A stretch of DNA of 64,000 nucleotides from RGIG5612 sp050944475 (GTDB taxonomy: Bacteria; Bacillota; Clostridia; Lachnospirales; Lachnospiraceae), in the NCBI GenBank assembly GCA_050944475.1, contig JBMNRD010000001.1:124001-188000 (forward strand), given 5' to 3'. Position numbers and translations under genes: made by a program. Positions 8,468-17,111 of this stretch are shown piece after piece. The notes under the pieces are model-generated. The model had not been told where the DNA came from, did not search any database, and worked only from the letters and a program-made list of their open reading frames with translations. How positions within the stretch are numbered: position 1 is the first letter of the stretch; every line of letters starts with the position of its first letter.

Positions 8468-9241
8468 TTAATTTAACAAATCCGGACGACGGCGTCTGGT
8501 TCTTTCAACGGACTGCTGCCTGCGCCACTTTTCTATGTTGACATGGTGGCCGGAAAGCAGCACCTCCGGAACCCTCATTCCCATAAACTCCTCCGGACGG
8601 GTGTACTGGGGATGTTCAAGAAGCTTTATTTTATCCTTTTCGAGCAGATTTCCGTAAATCTCCCTGCGCGCCTTTTTTGTAAACTCTTCGGAAGGTCTTC
8701 TGTCCGAAAAACTCTCATCCTTCCCCGATTCTTCATTGGTCAGGACACCCGGCACCATACGGCTTACGGCATCCACTATCACCATTGAGGCAAGCTCTCC
8801 TCCGGTAAGCACATAATCACCGATTGACACATCCTCCGCTCCGATTAAGTCAAGGGCCCTCTGGTCCACGCCCTCATAATGGCCGCACAGGATAATCAGG
8901 TTTTCTTCACCTGCAAGTTCCCGGGCCATTTCCTGATTAAACATCCTGCCCGCCGGAGATGTGTAAATTACCCTCGGTTTTGTATCACTTGCGGGGCTAT
9001 CCGCCTTTATCTTCTCACAAACGTGCGTAAAGCAGTCAAAGACCGGCTGAGCCTGTATTACCATGCCTGCCCCGCCTCCGTAAGGGTAATCGTCCACATG
9101 CCGGTGCGGGTCATTCGTGAAATCCCTGATATTGACCGCTTCGATATAAAGCAGGCCGGCGTCGGCCGCCCGGCCTATGATACTTGTGCCCAGCCCGCTT
9201 TCAATCATTTCCGGAAAAAGTGTAAGTATGTAAAAATTCAC
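8468..9241 (-). CDS. trmD: tRNA (guanine-37-N1)-methyltransferase TrmD
   Basis: Methylates G37 next to the anticodon to prevent frameshifting. The 257-residue SPOUT enzyme begins MNFYILTLFPEM. It shows the YPYGGGAGMV motif, the knot LILCGHYEGVDQR and SIGDYVLTGGELA (SAM site), then VPGVLTNEESG. It starts with GTG overlapping the rimM stop (GTGA), preceded by GGAGGG. It is the last gene of the ylxM-ffh-rpsP-khpA-rimM-trmD operon. No rplS follows; the terminator and a convergent gene do. Confidence 0.97.
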   Translation of the reverse strand: MNFYILTLFPEMIESGLGTSIIGRAADAGLLYIEAVNIRDFTNDPHRHVDDYPYGGGAGMVIQAQPVFDCFTHVCEKIKADSPASDTKPRVIYTSPAGRMFNQEMARELAGEENLIILCGHYEGVDQRALDLIGAEDVSIGDYVLTGGELASMVIVDAVSRMVPGVLTNEESGKDESFSDRRPSEEFTKKARREIYGNLLEKDKIKLLEHPQYTRPEEFMGMRVPEVLLSGHHVNIEKWRRQQSVERTRRRRPDLLN

Positions 9242-9768
9242 ACCAGTCCCTCCATAAGGTGAACGGTAATCAGAGCATTTTCAATATCAACACTCTTGAT
9301 GCAGTCGGGAATAACCGGAAGCAACAGTTCGTTTGCCTTTCCCCCGACAGATGTATCCTCTGCGGAGGTGTCCACTACGTAGACGTCATTTGCCCCTGTC
9401 TGAAGGACATCCTTCACCCGGCCCAGAGGCATGCCCTCCTCGGTCACGACCCTGCAGCCTATGAGGTCTGCGATGTAATATTCACCCTCGGCAAGCTTCT
9501 GACCGTCTTCCCGATGAATCATCACATCTGTTCCGTGCAGGTTCTTAACCTGCTCCACGTCATCGAAGACCGAAAATTTAACAATGGCGCGGTTTTTGAA
9601 AAATTTGACCCCTGTTATTTCGGTTTCAATATCCCCCTTTGCCGTTTTCAAAATGACCCGTCGGATCTCCTTAAAGCGGTTCAAAGAGTCGGTGGTAGGA
9701 TACACCTTAACCTCCCCTTTCAGTCCGTGAGCGCTTGTTATGACACCTATTCTTAAAAACTGTTCCAT
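9238..9768 (-). CDS. rimM: 16S rRNA processing protein RimM
   Basis: Assembly factor for the 30S head that binds ribosomal protein S19. The 176 residues begin LRIGVITSAHGLKGEVKVYP, the conserved RimM N-terminal barrel, followed by a PRC-barrel with YYIADLIGCRVVTEEG and LGRVKDVLQTGANDVYVV. It sits between khpA and trmD and overlaps trmD by 4 bp. The order is the standard one in Firmicutes. Confidence 0.96.
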   Translation of the reverse strand: MEQFLRIGVITSAHGLKGEVKVYPTTDSLNRFKEIRRVILKTAKGDIETEITGVKFFKNRAIVKFSVFDDVEQVKNLHGTDVMIHREDGQKLAEGEYYIADLIGCRVVTEEGMPLGRVKDVLQTGANDVYVVDTSAEDTSVGGKANELLLPVIPDCIKSVDIENALITVHLMEGLV

Positions 9769-9807
9769 TTTCAGCCATACGCCCAGAAGGGCTTCCCTGT
9801 GTGCGGA

Positions 9808-10047
9808 TTATTCTTTGTCAACGATGTCCACAACAACCTTTTTGTTCTGCTTTACAGCAACAGTCCTGACAACTGTCCTGATGGATTTAGCTATGCGGCC
9901 CTTCTTGCCGATTACCTTGCCCATATCCTCATCGGCAACACGCAGTTCAATGACAATGGTACCGTCATCCTCTACTCTCTCAGTCACCAACACTTCATCA
10001 GGCAAATCAACAAGAGCCTTAGCAATTACTTCTACTAAATCTTTCAT
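9808..10047 (-). CDS. khpA: KH-domain RNA-binding protein KhpA
   Basis: A 79-residue single KH domain protein (YlqC/KhpA). The GxxG loop is visible in DMGKVIGKKGRIAKSIRTV. In streptococci KhpA pairs with KhpB and affects cell division and sRNA-dependent regulation; whether that holds here is unknown. It lies 12 bp after rpsP, with the ribosome binding site AAAGGG. A small GCCC-AGAA-GGGC hairpin lies in the gap before rimM. Confidence 0.94.
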   Translation of the reverse strand: MKDLVEVIAKALVDLPDEVLVTERVEDDGTIVIELRVADEDMGKVIGKKGRIAKSIRTVVRTVAVKQNKKVVVDIVDKE

Positions 10048-10059
10048 GCTGACCCTTTC

Positions 10060-10305
10060 TTATTTTTCAATGCCCTCGCTCTTGAACAGTCTGGCAATAA
10101 CCGCTGTGGGCTGAGCGCCGTTCTTGAGCCATTTCTGAGCTGCCTCCTTGTCGATAACTACAGCGCCGGGCTCCTGATTGGGATCGTATGTACCGATCTC
10201 CTCAATGAATGCTCCGTCGCGCGGCGAACGACCGTCTGCCACGATAATCCTGTAGAACGGAGCTTTCTTCTTGCCCATTCTTCTTAATCTGATTTTAACT
10301 GCCAT
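10060..10305 (-). CDS. rpsP: 30S ribosomal protein S16
   Basis: An 81-residue small-subunit protein. It starts AVKIRLRRMGKKKAPFYRIIVAD with SPRDGAFIEEIGTYDP and AQKWLKNGAQPT, all family signatures. The ribosome binding site is GAGGT. A 74-bp gap separates it from ffh and contains a small AATGG/CCATT hairpin and TATAAT-like hexamers, so an extra internal promoter is possible though no good -35 box is seen. Confidence 0.98.
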   Translation of the reverse strand: MAVKIRLRRMGKKKAPFYRIIVADGRSPRDGAFIEEIGTYDPNQEPGAVVIDKEAAQKWLKNGAQPTAVIARLFKSEGIEK

Positions 10306-10379
10306 TTTTTACCTCATCTGTTAAATAATATTTATACTAATGGTCATGCCATTATTATACCGATTTAAGCGAAAATGCC

Positions 10380-11732
10380 CTAAAACCTCATTCCCTTCAT
10401 GCCGCCCAAGACTCCCGTCAGACCGCCGCGGCCTTTCTTCCCGCCATATTGCTTCATCAGCTTCTTTGCTTCCTCAAACTGCTTAACCAGGCGGTTAACC
10501 TCCGCAATTTCCACACCCGCACCTTTGGCGATTCTCATTTTCCTTGAGGGATTCAGCAACTTGGAATTGGCCCTCTCTTTAGGTGTCATCGACTTGATTA
10601 TCGCCTCGATGCGGGACAGTTTTTTCTCATCGGGCATCATGGATTCGTCTATCTTAAGGCCCATGCCGGGCATCATTTTGAGCACTGAAGCCAGGCCGCC
10701 CATGTTGCGCATCTGCTCCATAGAGAAAAGATAATCATCAAAAGTAAAGGAGTTCTTCTTCAGGCGTTCCTGCATCTCTATGGCTTCATCTTCATCTATT
10801 TGGGCCTGAGCTTTTTCAATCAGGCTCAGCACGTCTCCCATGCCCAAGATTCTTGAAGCCATGCGGTCGGGATAGAATCGCTCCAAATCAGACAGCCTCT
10901 CTCCCATGCCCGCATAAAGGATGGGGACTCCCGTAACGCTCCTTACGGAAATGGCCGCGCCGCCCCTGGTATCACCGTCCAGCTTGGTCAGCACAATGCC
11001 GTCCACGCCGATCCGTTCATTGAAGCCGCCGGCGATGTTTACCGCGTCCTGGCCGGTCATGGCATCCACCACCAAGAGCGTTTTGCCGACACCTGCGGCT
11101 ACCTTGATTTCTTCAAGTTCCGCCATCATGTCCTCGTCAATCTGAAGCCGTCCGGCGGTATCTATAATAACTACGTTTTTGTTGTTGGCTCGGGCGTGTT
11201 CCATTGCATCCGCGGCAATATCCGCCGGCCTTGTCCCCTCGGGGGCGGAAAATACCGGAACGCCTGCTTTCTCACCATTCACCTTCAGCTGCTGTATGGC
11301 AGCGGGTCTGTAAACGTCGCACGCTACAAGCAGCGGTCTTTTCCCTTCTTCCCTGAGCTTGCCCGCAAGCTTGGCGGCGGTGGTGGTCTTGCCTGAGCCC
11401 TGAAGTCCCACCATCATGATGACGGTTTTTGCGATGCCGGGCTCAAATTCAAGTCGAGCCGGTTCTCCTCCGAGAACCTCGGTCAGCTCTTCATTTACTA
11501 TTTTAATGACCATATGACCGGGGGTCAGGCTGGACATGACCTCCTCGCCTATTGACCTTTCCTTGACGGCGGCGTTAAACTGCTTTACCACCTTGAAGTT
11601 AACGTCAGCCTCAAGCAACGCCATTTTAACTTCTTTCAACGTCGCGTCGATATCGGCCTCCGTCAGAAGGCCCTTGCCCCGGAGCTTTTTAAATACATTT
11701 TGTAGTTTTTCCGTTAAGCTCTCAAATGCCAT
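10380..11732 (-). CDS. ffh: Signal recognition particle protein Ffh
   Basis: GTPase that binds signal sequences and 4.5S RNA and docks ribosomes at FtsY. The 450 residues have an N domain, a G domain with the P-loop GLQGSGKTTTAAKLA, DTAGRLQIDEDMM and TKLDGDTRGG, and a methionine-rich M domain with the RNA-binding SRIEAIIKSMTPKE. The C-terminus is GGLTGVLGGMKGMRF. It follows ylxM after 3 bp. Confidence 0.98.
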   Translation of the reverse strand: MAFESLTEKLQNVFKKLRGKGLLTEADIDATLKEVKMALLEADVNFKVVKQFNAAVKERSIGEEVMSSLTPGHMVIKIVNEELTEVLGGEPARLEFEPGIAKTVIMMVGLQGSGKTTTAAKLAGKLREEGKRPLLVACDVYRPAAIQQLKVNGEKAGVPVFSAPEGTRPADIAADAMEHARANNKNVVIIDTAGRLQIDEDMMAELEEIKVAAGVGKTLLVVDAMTGQDAVNIAGGFNERIGVDGIVLTKLDGDTRGGAAISVRSVTGVPILYAGMGERLSDLERFYPDRMASRILGMGDVLSLIEKAQAQIDEDEAIEMQERLKKNSFTFDDYLFSMEQMRNMGGLASVLKMMPGMGLKIDESMMPDEKKLSRIEAIIKSMTPKERANSKLLNPSRKMRIAKGAGVEIAEVNRLVKQFEEAKKLMKQYGGKKGRGGLTGVLGGMKGMRF

Positions 11733-11735
11733 TAT

Positions 11736-12050
11736 TTACAACAACTCCATTATTCCGTTTGAGATATTTCTTGCCTCTTCAAGGTCCTTGGCGTCGGCGA
11801 TGAGTCGCACCCTGTCCTTTATTTTAATAAAGCGCTCGACAAGCTGCAGCTTCCTCTCGTATTCTTCCAGAATGCCGTTGCATCTCTTTAACATATCGTG
11901 CACTCCCTGACGGCTGATGCCGGCCTCTCTTGCGATTTCACTGATGGACAGATTTTCCAGCACGTAAGCACTGTAAACGCTTCGCTGATGTTCCGTCAGC
12001 AAGTCCCCGTAGAAATCATATAATAGTGCCTGTTTTACAAAATCTTCCAT
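11736..12050 (-). CDS. ylxM: UPF0122 / YlxM helix-turn-helix protein
   Basis: A 104-residue sigma-70 region 4-like helix-turn-helix protein (LSISEIAREAGISRQGVHDML) that accompanies ffh in Firmicutes and in streptococci modulates SRP. An upstream TTG at 12113 would extend it, but that stretch contains the promoter boxes. Family members start at M-x-x-x-V-x-Q-x-x-L-L-Y-D-F-Y-G, so the ATG at 12050 is right. The -10 box ends 10 bp before the ATG and no ribosome binding site is visible, so the mRNA is probably leaderless or nearly so. Confidence 0.93.
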   Translation of the reverse strand: MEDFVKQALLYDFYGDLLTEHQRSVYSAYVLENLSISEIAREAGISRQGVHDMLKRCNGILEEYERKLQLVERFIKIKDRVRLIADAKDLEEARNISNGIMELL

Positions 12051-12060
12051 AGCGAAGAAA

Positions 12061-12089
12061 AGAATAACCCGTTCCGCGCGGCTTGTCAA
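12061..12089 (-). promoter_or_regulatory. Promoter of the ylxM-ffh-rpsP-khpA-rimM-trmD operon
   Basis: On the minus strand, -35 TTGACA (12084-12089), 17-bp spacer, -10 TATTCT (12061-12066). The expected transcription start falls about 4 nt before the ylxM ATG. Confidence 0.85.
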
Positions 12090-12162
12090 GTATTTTTGCT
12101 TTACACTATTCAAAATAATGCCGTTCCCTGCCTATGAGAGTCCGCCCACGCTCATCATACCA

Positions 12163-12200
12163 AAAAGAGGCGGCTCGCCTTCCGGCGCGCCGCCTCTTTT
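12163..12200. terminator. Terminator after nhaC
   Basis: Perfect 12-bp arms AAAAGAGGCGGC / GCCGCCTCTTTT with an inner CGCC/GGCG stem. On the minus strand it is followed by CTTTTTGG, placing it at the end of nhaC. It also insulates the ylxM promoter. Confidence 0.93.
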
Positions 12201-12226
12201 AAAAAACTTCAACTGAAAGCCGTTAA

Positions 12227-13861
12227 TTAAGCCTTCTTTTCCCTTGCCTGCTGTATCTTCTTAATTACGAACAAAAGAAGAATCATCAGAACAATGCCTA
12301 TCGGCAATACTATATATGACTTCGGGATGAAGCCGGCAATAATGTAGGTAACAAGGCTGACAACCGCAACCGTAAGTGCATACGGCATCTGGGTATTAAC
12401 GTGAGAAATGTGATCACACTGCGCTCCTGCAGATGACATAATGGTGGTATCTGAAATAGGTGAACAGTGGTCGCCGAAAACAGCTCCCGCCATGGCTGCC
12501 GACATACAGACAGGGCCAAGAGGATGGTCAAGCGGGAAGACTGCAAGGGTAATCGGAATAAGAATACCAAAGGTTCCCCATGAGGTTCCCGTCGCGAAAG
12601 CGATAACACATGCAAGAACAAAGGTAAGTGCCGGAAGCAGCGCCGCCCATCCGCCTGCGCCTGCCATAATCGACTCTACAAACTCTGTTGAGCCAAGGGA
12701 GTCTGTCATGATTTTCAGGGTCCATGCAAAAGTCAGGATGAGAATTGCGGGAACCATTGCTTTGAAGCCCTCGGGAAGGGAATCCATGCACTCCTTAAAG
12801 GAGAGCACGCGCCTGATAAGGTAATAAATAACCGTGATAACCAGGGCAATAGCACCGCCGAGCATCAAGCCTACGGAAGCATCGGAGTTGGAGAATGCCT
12901 CAACAATGTTTGCGCCCTCAAAGATTCCTCCGGTGTATACAAGGCCGGTAACGCAGAAAGCAATAAGCAAAATAACAGGGATTATAAGATCTGCAACCCT
13001 GCCCTTGGGATTAACCTCTTCCTCTTTCTCATTAGCATACGGATTCTTGCCGTTGAAGATATCGCCGGCCTTGGCGGCGTCTTCATGCTTCTTCATCGGA
13101 CCGTATTCAAGCTTGAAGATAAGCAGGAAGAACATCATTACAATGGTCAGAATTGCGTAAAAGTTGAACGGAATACTGCGGATAAACGCCGTAATGCCCT
13201 GTCCTTCTCCGACATACCCGGAAACAGCTGCCGCCCAGGACGATATCGGAGCAATAATACATACAGGGGCTGCGGTGGCATCAATCAAATACGCTAATTT
13301 CGCCCTTGAAACCCCTGCGCTGTCGCTGACGGGACGCATAACGGAACCAACCGTCAGGCAGTTGAAATAGTCGTCCACGAAAATCAGCATTCCCAGAATA
13401 ATGGTTGCGGCCTGTGCGCCTGCCCTCGTCTTAATCTTCTTTGCGGCCCAGCGTCCGAATGCGGCGCTTCCGCCCGCCTTGTTCATAAGGGCAACCATTG
13501 CGCCTAAAATTACAAGGAAAATAAGTATACCGACATTCCAACTGTCGGAAAGGGCTCCTACAAATCCCTCAACGAACACATGGTTCATTGTACCCTCAAA
13601 GCTGAAACCCGAGTAGAAAAGGCCGCCTACAAGGATACCGATGAATAATGATGAATAAACTTCCTTAGTGATAAGTGCAAGAACGATAGCGACGATCGGT
13701 GGAACAAAGCTGTAGATTTTACCAAAGAAAAAATCTTTGTCAATATTGGCGGCAAAAACACTCATCGCGTACATTGCTGAAAGCACAAGTGCTATTGCCG
13801 CAATGCTTATGATGCGACGGGCTTTGCTCACCGGTCCTCTGTTGCGTCTTAAAATGTCCAT
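12227..13861 (-). CDS. nhaC: Na+/H+ antiporter, NhaC family
   Basis: A 544-residue membrane protein with about 12 helices. The NhaC family exchanges Na+ for H+ or dicarboxylic or amino acids. Visible signatures: an N-terminal helix then PPIVAIVLALITKEVYSSL, FVDDYFNCLTVGSVMRPV, and near the C-terminus GTSWGTFGILIPIT and GAVFGDHCSPISDTTIMSSAGA. It stands alone between a strong promoter and a strong terminator. Amino-acid-specific NhaC relatives exist (for example malate/lactate antiporters), so the exact substrate is open. Confidence 0.93.
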   Translation of the reverse strand: MDILRRNRGPVSKARRIISIAAIALVLSAMYAMSVFAANIDKDFFFGKIYSFVPPIVAIVLALITKEVYSSLFIGILVGGLFYSGFSFEGTMNHVFVEGFVGALSDSWNVGILIFLVILGAMVALMNKAGGSAAFGRWAAKKIKTRAGAQAATIILGMLIFVDDYFNCLTVGSVMRPVSDSAGVSRAKLAYLIDATAAPVCIIAPISSWAAAVSGYVGEGQGITAFIRSIPFNFYAILTIVMMFFLLIFKLEYGPMKKHEDAAKAGDIFNGKNPYANEKEEEVNPKGRVADLIIPVILLIAFCVTGLVYTGGIFEGANIVEAFSNSDASVGLMLGGAIALVITVIYYLIRRVLSFKECMDSLPEGFKAMVPAILILTFAWTLKIMTDSLGSTEFVESIMAGAGGWAALLPALTFVLACVIAFATGTSWGTFGILIPITLAVFPLDHPLGPVCMSAAMAGAVFGDHCSPISDTTIMSSAGAQCDHISHVNTQMPYALTVAVVSLVTYIIAGFIPKSYIVLPIGIVLMILLLFVIKKIQQAREKKA

Positions 13862-13921
13862 AAAAAATCCCCCTTTTCATTATGTACCGAAACGGAAAAA
13901 ACTCGTTTCCAGTTTAGCATA

Positions 13922-13950
13922 ATTTTACTTTTTTAAGGGAATAAAGTCAA
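13922..13950 (-). promoter_or_regulatory. nhaC promoter
   Basis: Minus strand: -35 TTGACT (13945-13950), 17-bp spacer, -10 TAAAAT (13922-13927). A GGGGG ribosome binding site precedes the ATG. Confidence 0.8.
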
Positions 13951-14056
13951 ATGACAGACACAAAAATAGGCGCAGTGAACATATTGAACAATGTTTTTTT
14001 GTCACTTTTATATAAATTATTTTTTCTTCAGGCAAATACTGCCCTTAAGCAAACAC

Positions 14057-14479
14057 CTACATGCCCATAATAATTAAAATATCAACAAGCACCCAGACGC
14101 ACCCGCTGAAAATAAGACCTATCCAGGCGATGCCCAGAAAAACCTCCGTCTGCCGGAAGGCAAGCAGCCCGATTATTATTCCGAGCAGCGAGCACGCAAA
14201 ACTGATTCCCGCAAGGATGCCGACTGCTTGGCCTCCTTCGCCGCCCGCCATCACTGAAAGCACAAGCGAGCCGATCAGGGCTATCAATGCAATGACCGCA
14301 AGAGTTGTAGACACGACGCCCCGTCCGGAAATGTCCTTATCGGAAAATTTGTAGTGTTTTTTTTCTCTTTCACTCTTCCGGACTTTTTTTCTTTCTTTCC
14401 GCTCGTCTAAAAGAAATTCTTCCGAAGAAATGTGCTCATCTCTGTTATCATCAAAGTCATATTCGAACTTGAGTGCCAA
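14057..14479 (-). CDS. Small membrane protein of unknown function
   Basis: 140 residues, not recognised. The first ~50 residues are very charged (EEFLLDERKERKKVRKSEREKKHYKF) and probably cytoplasmic. Three hydrophobic segments follow, at about 55-80, 83-108 and 114-138, with small residues and AFRQTEVFLGIAWIGLIFSG between the last two. The layout resembles small DUF4190/DUF6142-like membrane proteins of Clostridia. It starts with TTG directly after the murE stop, using a GGAGGG ribosome binding site located in the end of murE, so it is coupled to murE. It is the last gene of the DUF3990-Xre-lepB-murE operon. Confidence 0.7.
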   Translation of the reverse strand: MALKFEYDFDDNRDEHISSEEFLLDERKERKKVRKSEREKKHYKFSDKDISGRGVVSTTLAVIALIALIGSLVLSVMAGGEGGQAVGILAGISFACSLLGIIIGLLAFRQTEVFLGIAWIGLIFSGCVWVLVDILIIMGM

Positions 14480-15892
14480 TTATCCCTCCGTATTTCCCGC
14501 AATAATCTCCAATACCGCCTGCTTGTCATTGTGGGGGATGTCCCCGGTGTCAACCGCGATGAACATCTCATGACCCTTGCCTAAAATCAACAGTGTATCT
14601 CCCTCTCTTAACAAAGCCATGCCCTTTTCAATTGCCTTTCGCCGGTCGGGACAGACTTCATAATTGTTCAGGGTATTCCCCTCCAGCATATCCCCGAAAA
14701 TTTGTTCGGGGTCTTCTCCGTGGATATCATCAACGGTTATTATTGCAAAGGCGCTTCCTTGCAGGGCAATCTGCGTCATTATCGGGCGTTTTTCCCTCTC
14801 TCTGTCACCTGTACAACCAAATACAACGTAAATGTTCCCCTCAGTAAATGTCCGGGTGGTTTCGATGATTTTCTCCATCGCATCGGAAGTGTGGGCATAG
14901 TCAATAACAATATTTGCCCCCTTATGGAGGATTCTTTCCATGCGGCCGTCGGGCGGCACAAGGTTTTTTGCTGCCGCCGCAATGTCCTCATCAGCATTCC
15001 CCAGCTCTTTTGCCGCCGCGATGCAGGCAATGAGATTATACATATTGTGGCGTCCTATAAGCCGGACATTCAAAGTATGCTCTCTGCCCCGGTATTCATA
15101 TTTCAGACTTGTCAATTCCGTGCCGCCGAAATCTTTTATTTTATAATCAAAATCGCCGAAGCCGTAGGTGATTACCTTGCTGCCCGGCGCTGTCCTGCAG
15201 CCCCGCGCGGACATTTCCCGCGGCAGAAAATAGTCCGTATACGGGTCATCCCCGTTGATAATCAGGCTGCCGCCCTCCCTGACCTTTTCAAAAAGCCTCT
15301 GCTTTGCCCGGGCATAATCCTCCATAGTCATATGGTAGTCAAGATGATCCTCGGTAAGGTTGGTAAAAACGGCAATATCAAACTTCACAGTGTTCAGCCT
15401 GCCCATGTCCAGCCCCTGGCTCGATGCCTCAAGCACAACGTAATCGAAGCCCGCCTCACGGGCTTCAATAAGCAATCCGTATAAATCACATATGTCCACG
15501 GAGGTGTTGGGTAAATCGCGGATCTTTTCGCCCATAAAAAAACCTATGGTGCCGATGCAGGCGCATTTCATGCCCATGTCGTTCAACAGACGGCTGATTA
15601 AATGACAGGTAGTGGTTTTTCCGTTGGTGCCGGTAACACCTATCAATGTCATTCCGGCAACAATGTCCCCATATTCCTTCACAAGGATCTCTTCAAGATA
15701 CGCCCTTGTGTCCGGGACATGGATAACCTCGGCATTTGCAGCCTCATTTAGGCAGGTGCCCGTCTTACACACAATCCTTGCGGCGCCCTTGGCAACGGCG
15801 CTGTCAATATAATCGGCTCCGTTTCCCTTTATTCCGTCCAGAGCGACAAACGTGTCCCCCGGACGAACTTTTCTTGAATCAGTCCTTATCAT
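14480..15892 (-). CDS. murE: MurE-type UDP-MurNAc-tripeptide synthetase with an altered specificity motif
   Basis: Adds the third residue of the peptidoglycan stem peptide. The 470 residues show TDSRKVRPGDTFVAL (Mur N-domain), the P-loop GTNGKTTT (88-95), FTNLTEDHLDYH, and VIDYAHTSDAM and FGCTGDREREKRP in the C-domain. Two oddities: it lacks the ~20 residues that usually precede DSRKV, and the DNPR motif of diaminopimelate-adding enzymes reads D-D-I-H at 388-391, just before GEDP. The usual SSHAL motif reads SSQGL. The added residue may be L-Lys, ornithine or another amino acid, or this may be a MurE paralogue. It lies 3 bp after lepB. Confidence 0.88.
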   Translation of the reverse strand: MIRTDSRKVRPGDTFVALDGIKGNGADYIDSAVAKGAARIVCKTGTCLNEAANAEVIHVPDTRAYLEEILVKEYGDIVAGMTLIGVTGTNGKTTTCHLISRLLNDMGMKCACIGTIGFFMGEKIRDLPNTSVDICDLYGLLIEAREAGFDYVVLEASSQGLDMGRLNTVKFDIAVFTNLTEDHLDYHMTMEDYARAKQRLFEKVREGGSLIINGDDPYTDYFLPREMSARGCRTAPGSKVITYGFGDFDYKIKDFGGTELTSLKYEYRGREHTLNVRLIGRHNMYNLIACIAAAKELGNADEDIAAAAKNLVPPDGRMERILHKGANIVIDYAHTSDAMEKIIETTRTFTEGNIYVVFGCTGDREREKRPIMTQIALQGSAFAIITVDDIHGEDPEQIFGDMLEGNTLNNYEVCPDRRKAIEKGMALLREGDTLLILGKGHEMFIAVDTGDIPHNDKQAVLEIIAGNTEG

Positions 15893-15895
15893 TTT

Positions 15896-16468
15896 CTATT
15901 CCAAAACTCCGAATCTGCTGAAGGGCCAGTAGCACAGCAGCGCCTTGCCCTGAATGGCCTTTTTGCTTACATAGGTGTTGTTCCACCTGCGGGAATCTCG
16001 GGAATAATTCCGGTTGTCTCCCATTACGAAGTATGAGTCCTCCGGAATTTCATATGGACCCAAGTCCTCCGGTTTAACTTCCTCCTTAAGATACGGCTCT
16101 TCAAGGGGCTCCCCGTCAATATAGGTCACTCCCTGAATTATTTCAAGAGTCTCTCCGGGCAGGCCTATTACCCTTTTGACATAGATTTGCCTCTTGTCAT
16201 CGGGATAGCGGAAAATAATAATGTCGCCCCGCTCCGGGTTGCTGAATATGTATGACAGCCGGAAGCCGAACATTCTGCTGCCGGCCATTATTGTCTCTTC
16301 CATGGAGCCTGAAGGAACCACGGAATTGATGATTATCAGATAATTGATTATCAGAGCTGCCACCAAAGCGATGCCGATTGTCTTAAGCCACTCAACGGCT
16401 TCTTTTTTAATTTTTTTCTTCCTGCTTTCCGGTTCCCGGACTTCATCGGGTTTATTATCACTACTCAT
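15896..16468 (-). CDS. lepB: Signal peptidase I
   Basis: Membrane serine protease that removes signal peptides. 190 residues: an acidic/basic N-terminus, one transmembrane helix (IGIALVAALIINYLIIINS), the catalytic Ser in VVPSGSMEETI, the catalytic Lys in IYVKRVIGLPGE, and the box VMGDNRNYSRDSRRW. Three consecutive ATGs overlap the xre stop. The third, at 16468, is 7 nt from the GGAG ribosome binding site and is preferred. This places secretion in one transcript with the DUF3990-Xre pair, which is unusual. Confidence 0.95.
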   Translation of the reverse strand: MSSDNKPDEVREPESRKKKIKKEAVEWLKTIGIALVAALIINYLIIINSVVPSGSMEETIMAGSRMFGFRLSYIFSNPERGDIIIFRYPDDKRQIYVKRVIGLPGETLEIIQGVTYIDGEPLEEPYLKEEVKPEDLGPYEIPEDSYFVMGDNRNYSRDSRRWNNTYVSKKAIQGKALLCYWPFSRFGVLE

Positions 16469-17111
16469 CATCATACTCCATCAGTTCTACAAGGCTGCAG
16501 CCCATTACCCGGGCAAGCTCCAGCACGGTAACTGCCGCCGCCTTATTGATATCCTTGGACTTTATTTCATACTGCTGGAGGGTACGGATATTTACATCCG
16601 CCGCATCCGCCAGCTGCTTCTGGGAAAGGCCGCATCGCTTCCTCATCCTTTGCAGCCTCACCGGTTCGGCAAATTTCAGCTTCAGCTTGTCCGCAATCTG
16701 AGTCCTTTTCCCCTCAAATCCAAGGGCAAAATCCCGGGCGGGCTCTATGAATTCCTTCAACTCCACATGACTCAATATATTGGCAAAACTCCTGCCGGTA
16801 TACCACTGCATGTAGGCTAAAAGCTGTCCTACGCAGTATTCATAGGAAACTCCCTCATAATCGGTAAGGGCATCGGGAAAGGCTATTTCCAGCCCGCACT
16901 CGAACATGACCTTTCTGGCCAGTTCGGTCCCGGAAACGCCTGAAACCACAGCACTTTCCCCTTCTCCGAACCTTTTCGCATATCCGCCGGCAATAAACAT
17001 GTCCATGAAAATATTCACGTCCATCTGGCAGGCATTTGAAACGTAGTCAAGGGCCTCCCCGAGACTGTTCATCGCATCATCAAGAAAAATTTTATCATAA
17101 GCGGGGATCAT
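16461..17111 (-). CDS. Two-domain regulator with C-terminal Xre helix-turn-helix, partner of DUF3990
   Basis: 216 residues. The N-terminal ~110 residues match in character the uncharacterised domain found next to DUF3990 genes in gut Firmicutes: LGEALDYVSNACQ, then FMDMFIAGGYAKRF, VSGVSGTELARKV and YCVGQLLAYMQWYTGRSF. Residues ~150-205 form an Xre/Cro helix-turn-helix (GLSQKQLADAADVNIRTLQQYE). The start overlaps the DUF3990 gene by 17 bp and has a strong AGGAGGT ribosome binding site within that gene. Inference: DNA-binding antitoxin or autoregulator of the module. Family memory, not a search, supports the pairing. Confidence 0.8.
   Translation of the reverse strand: MIPAYDKIFLDDAMNSLGEALDYVSNACQMDVNIFMDMFIAGGYAKRFGEGESAVVSGVSGTELARKVMFECGLEIAFPDALTDYEGVSYEYCVGQLLAYMQWYTGRSFANILSHVELKEFIEPARDFALGFEGKRTQIADKLKLKFAEPVRLQRMRKRCGLSQKQLADAADVNIRTLQQYEIKSKDINKAAAVTVLELARVMGCSLVELMEYDDE

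Noticed and set aside
12051..12113. Extended ylxM starting at TTG 12113
   Set aside because: The extension covers the -35 and -10 boxes and does not fit the family N-terminus.
14702..15484. A 260-codon open frame opposite murE
   Set aside because: Shadow of a conserved gene; composition follows the murE codon pattern.
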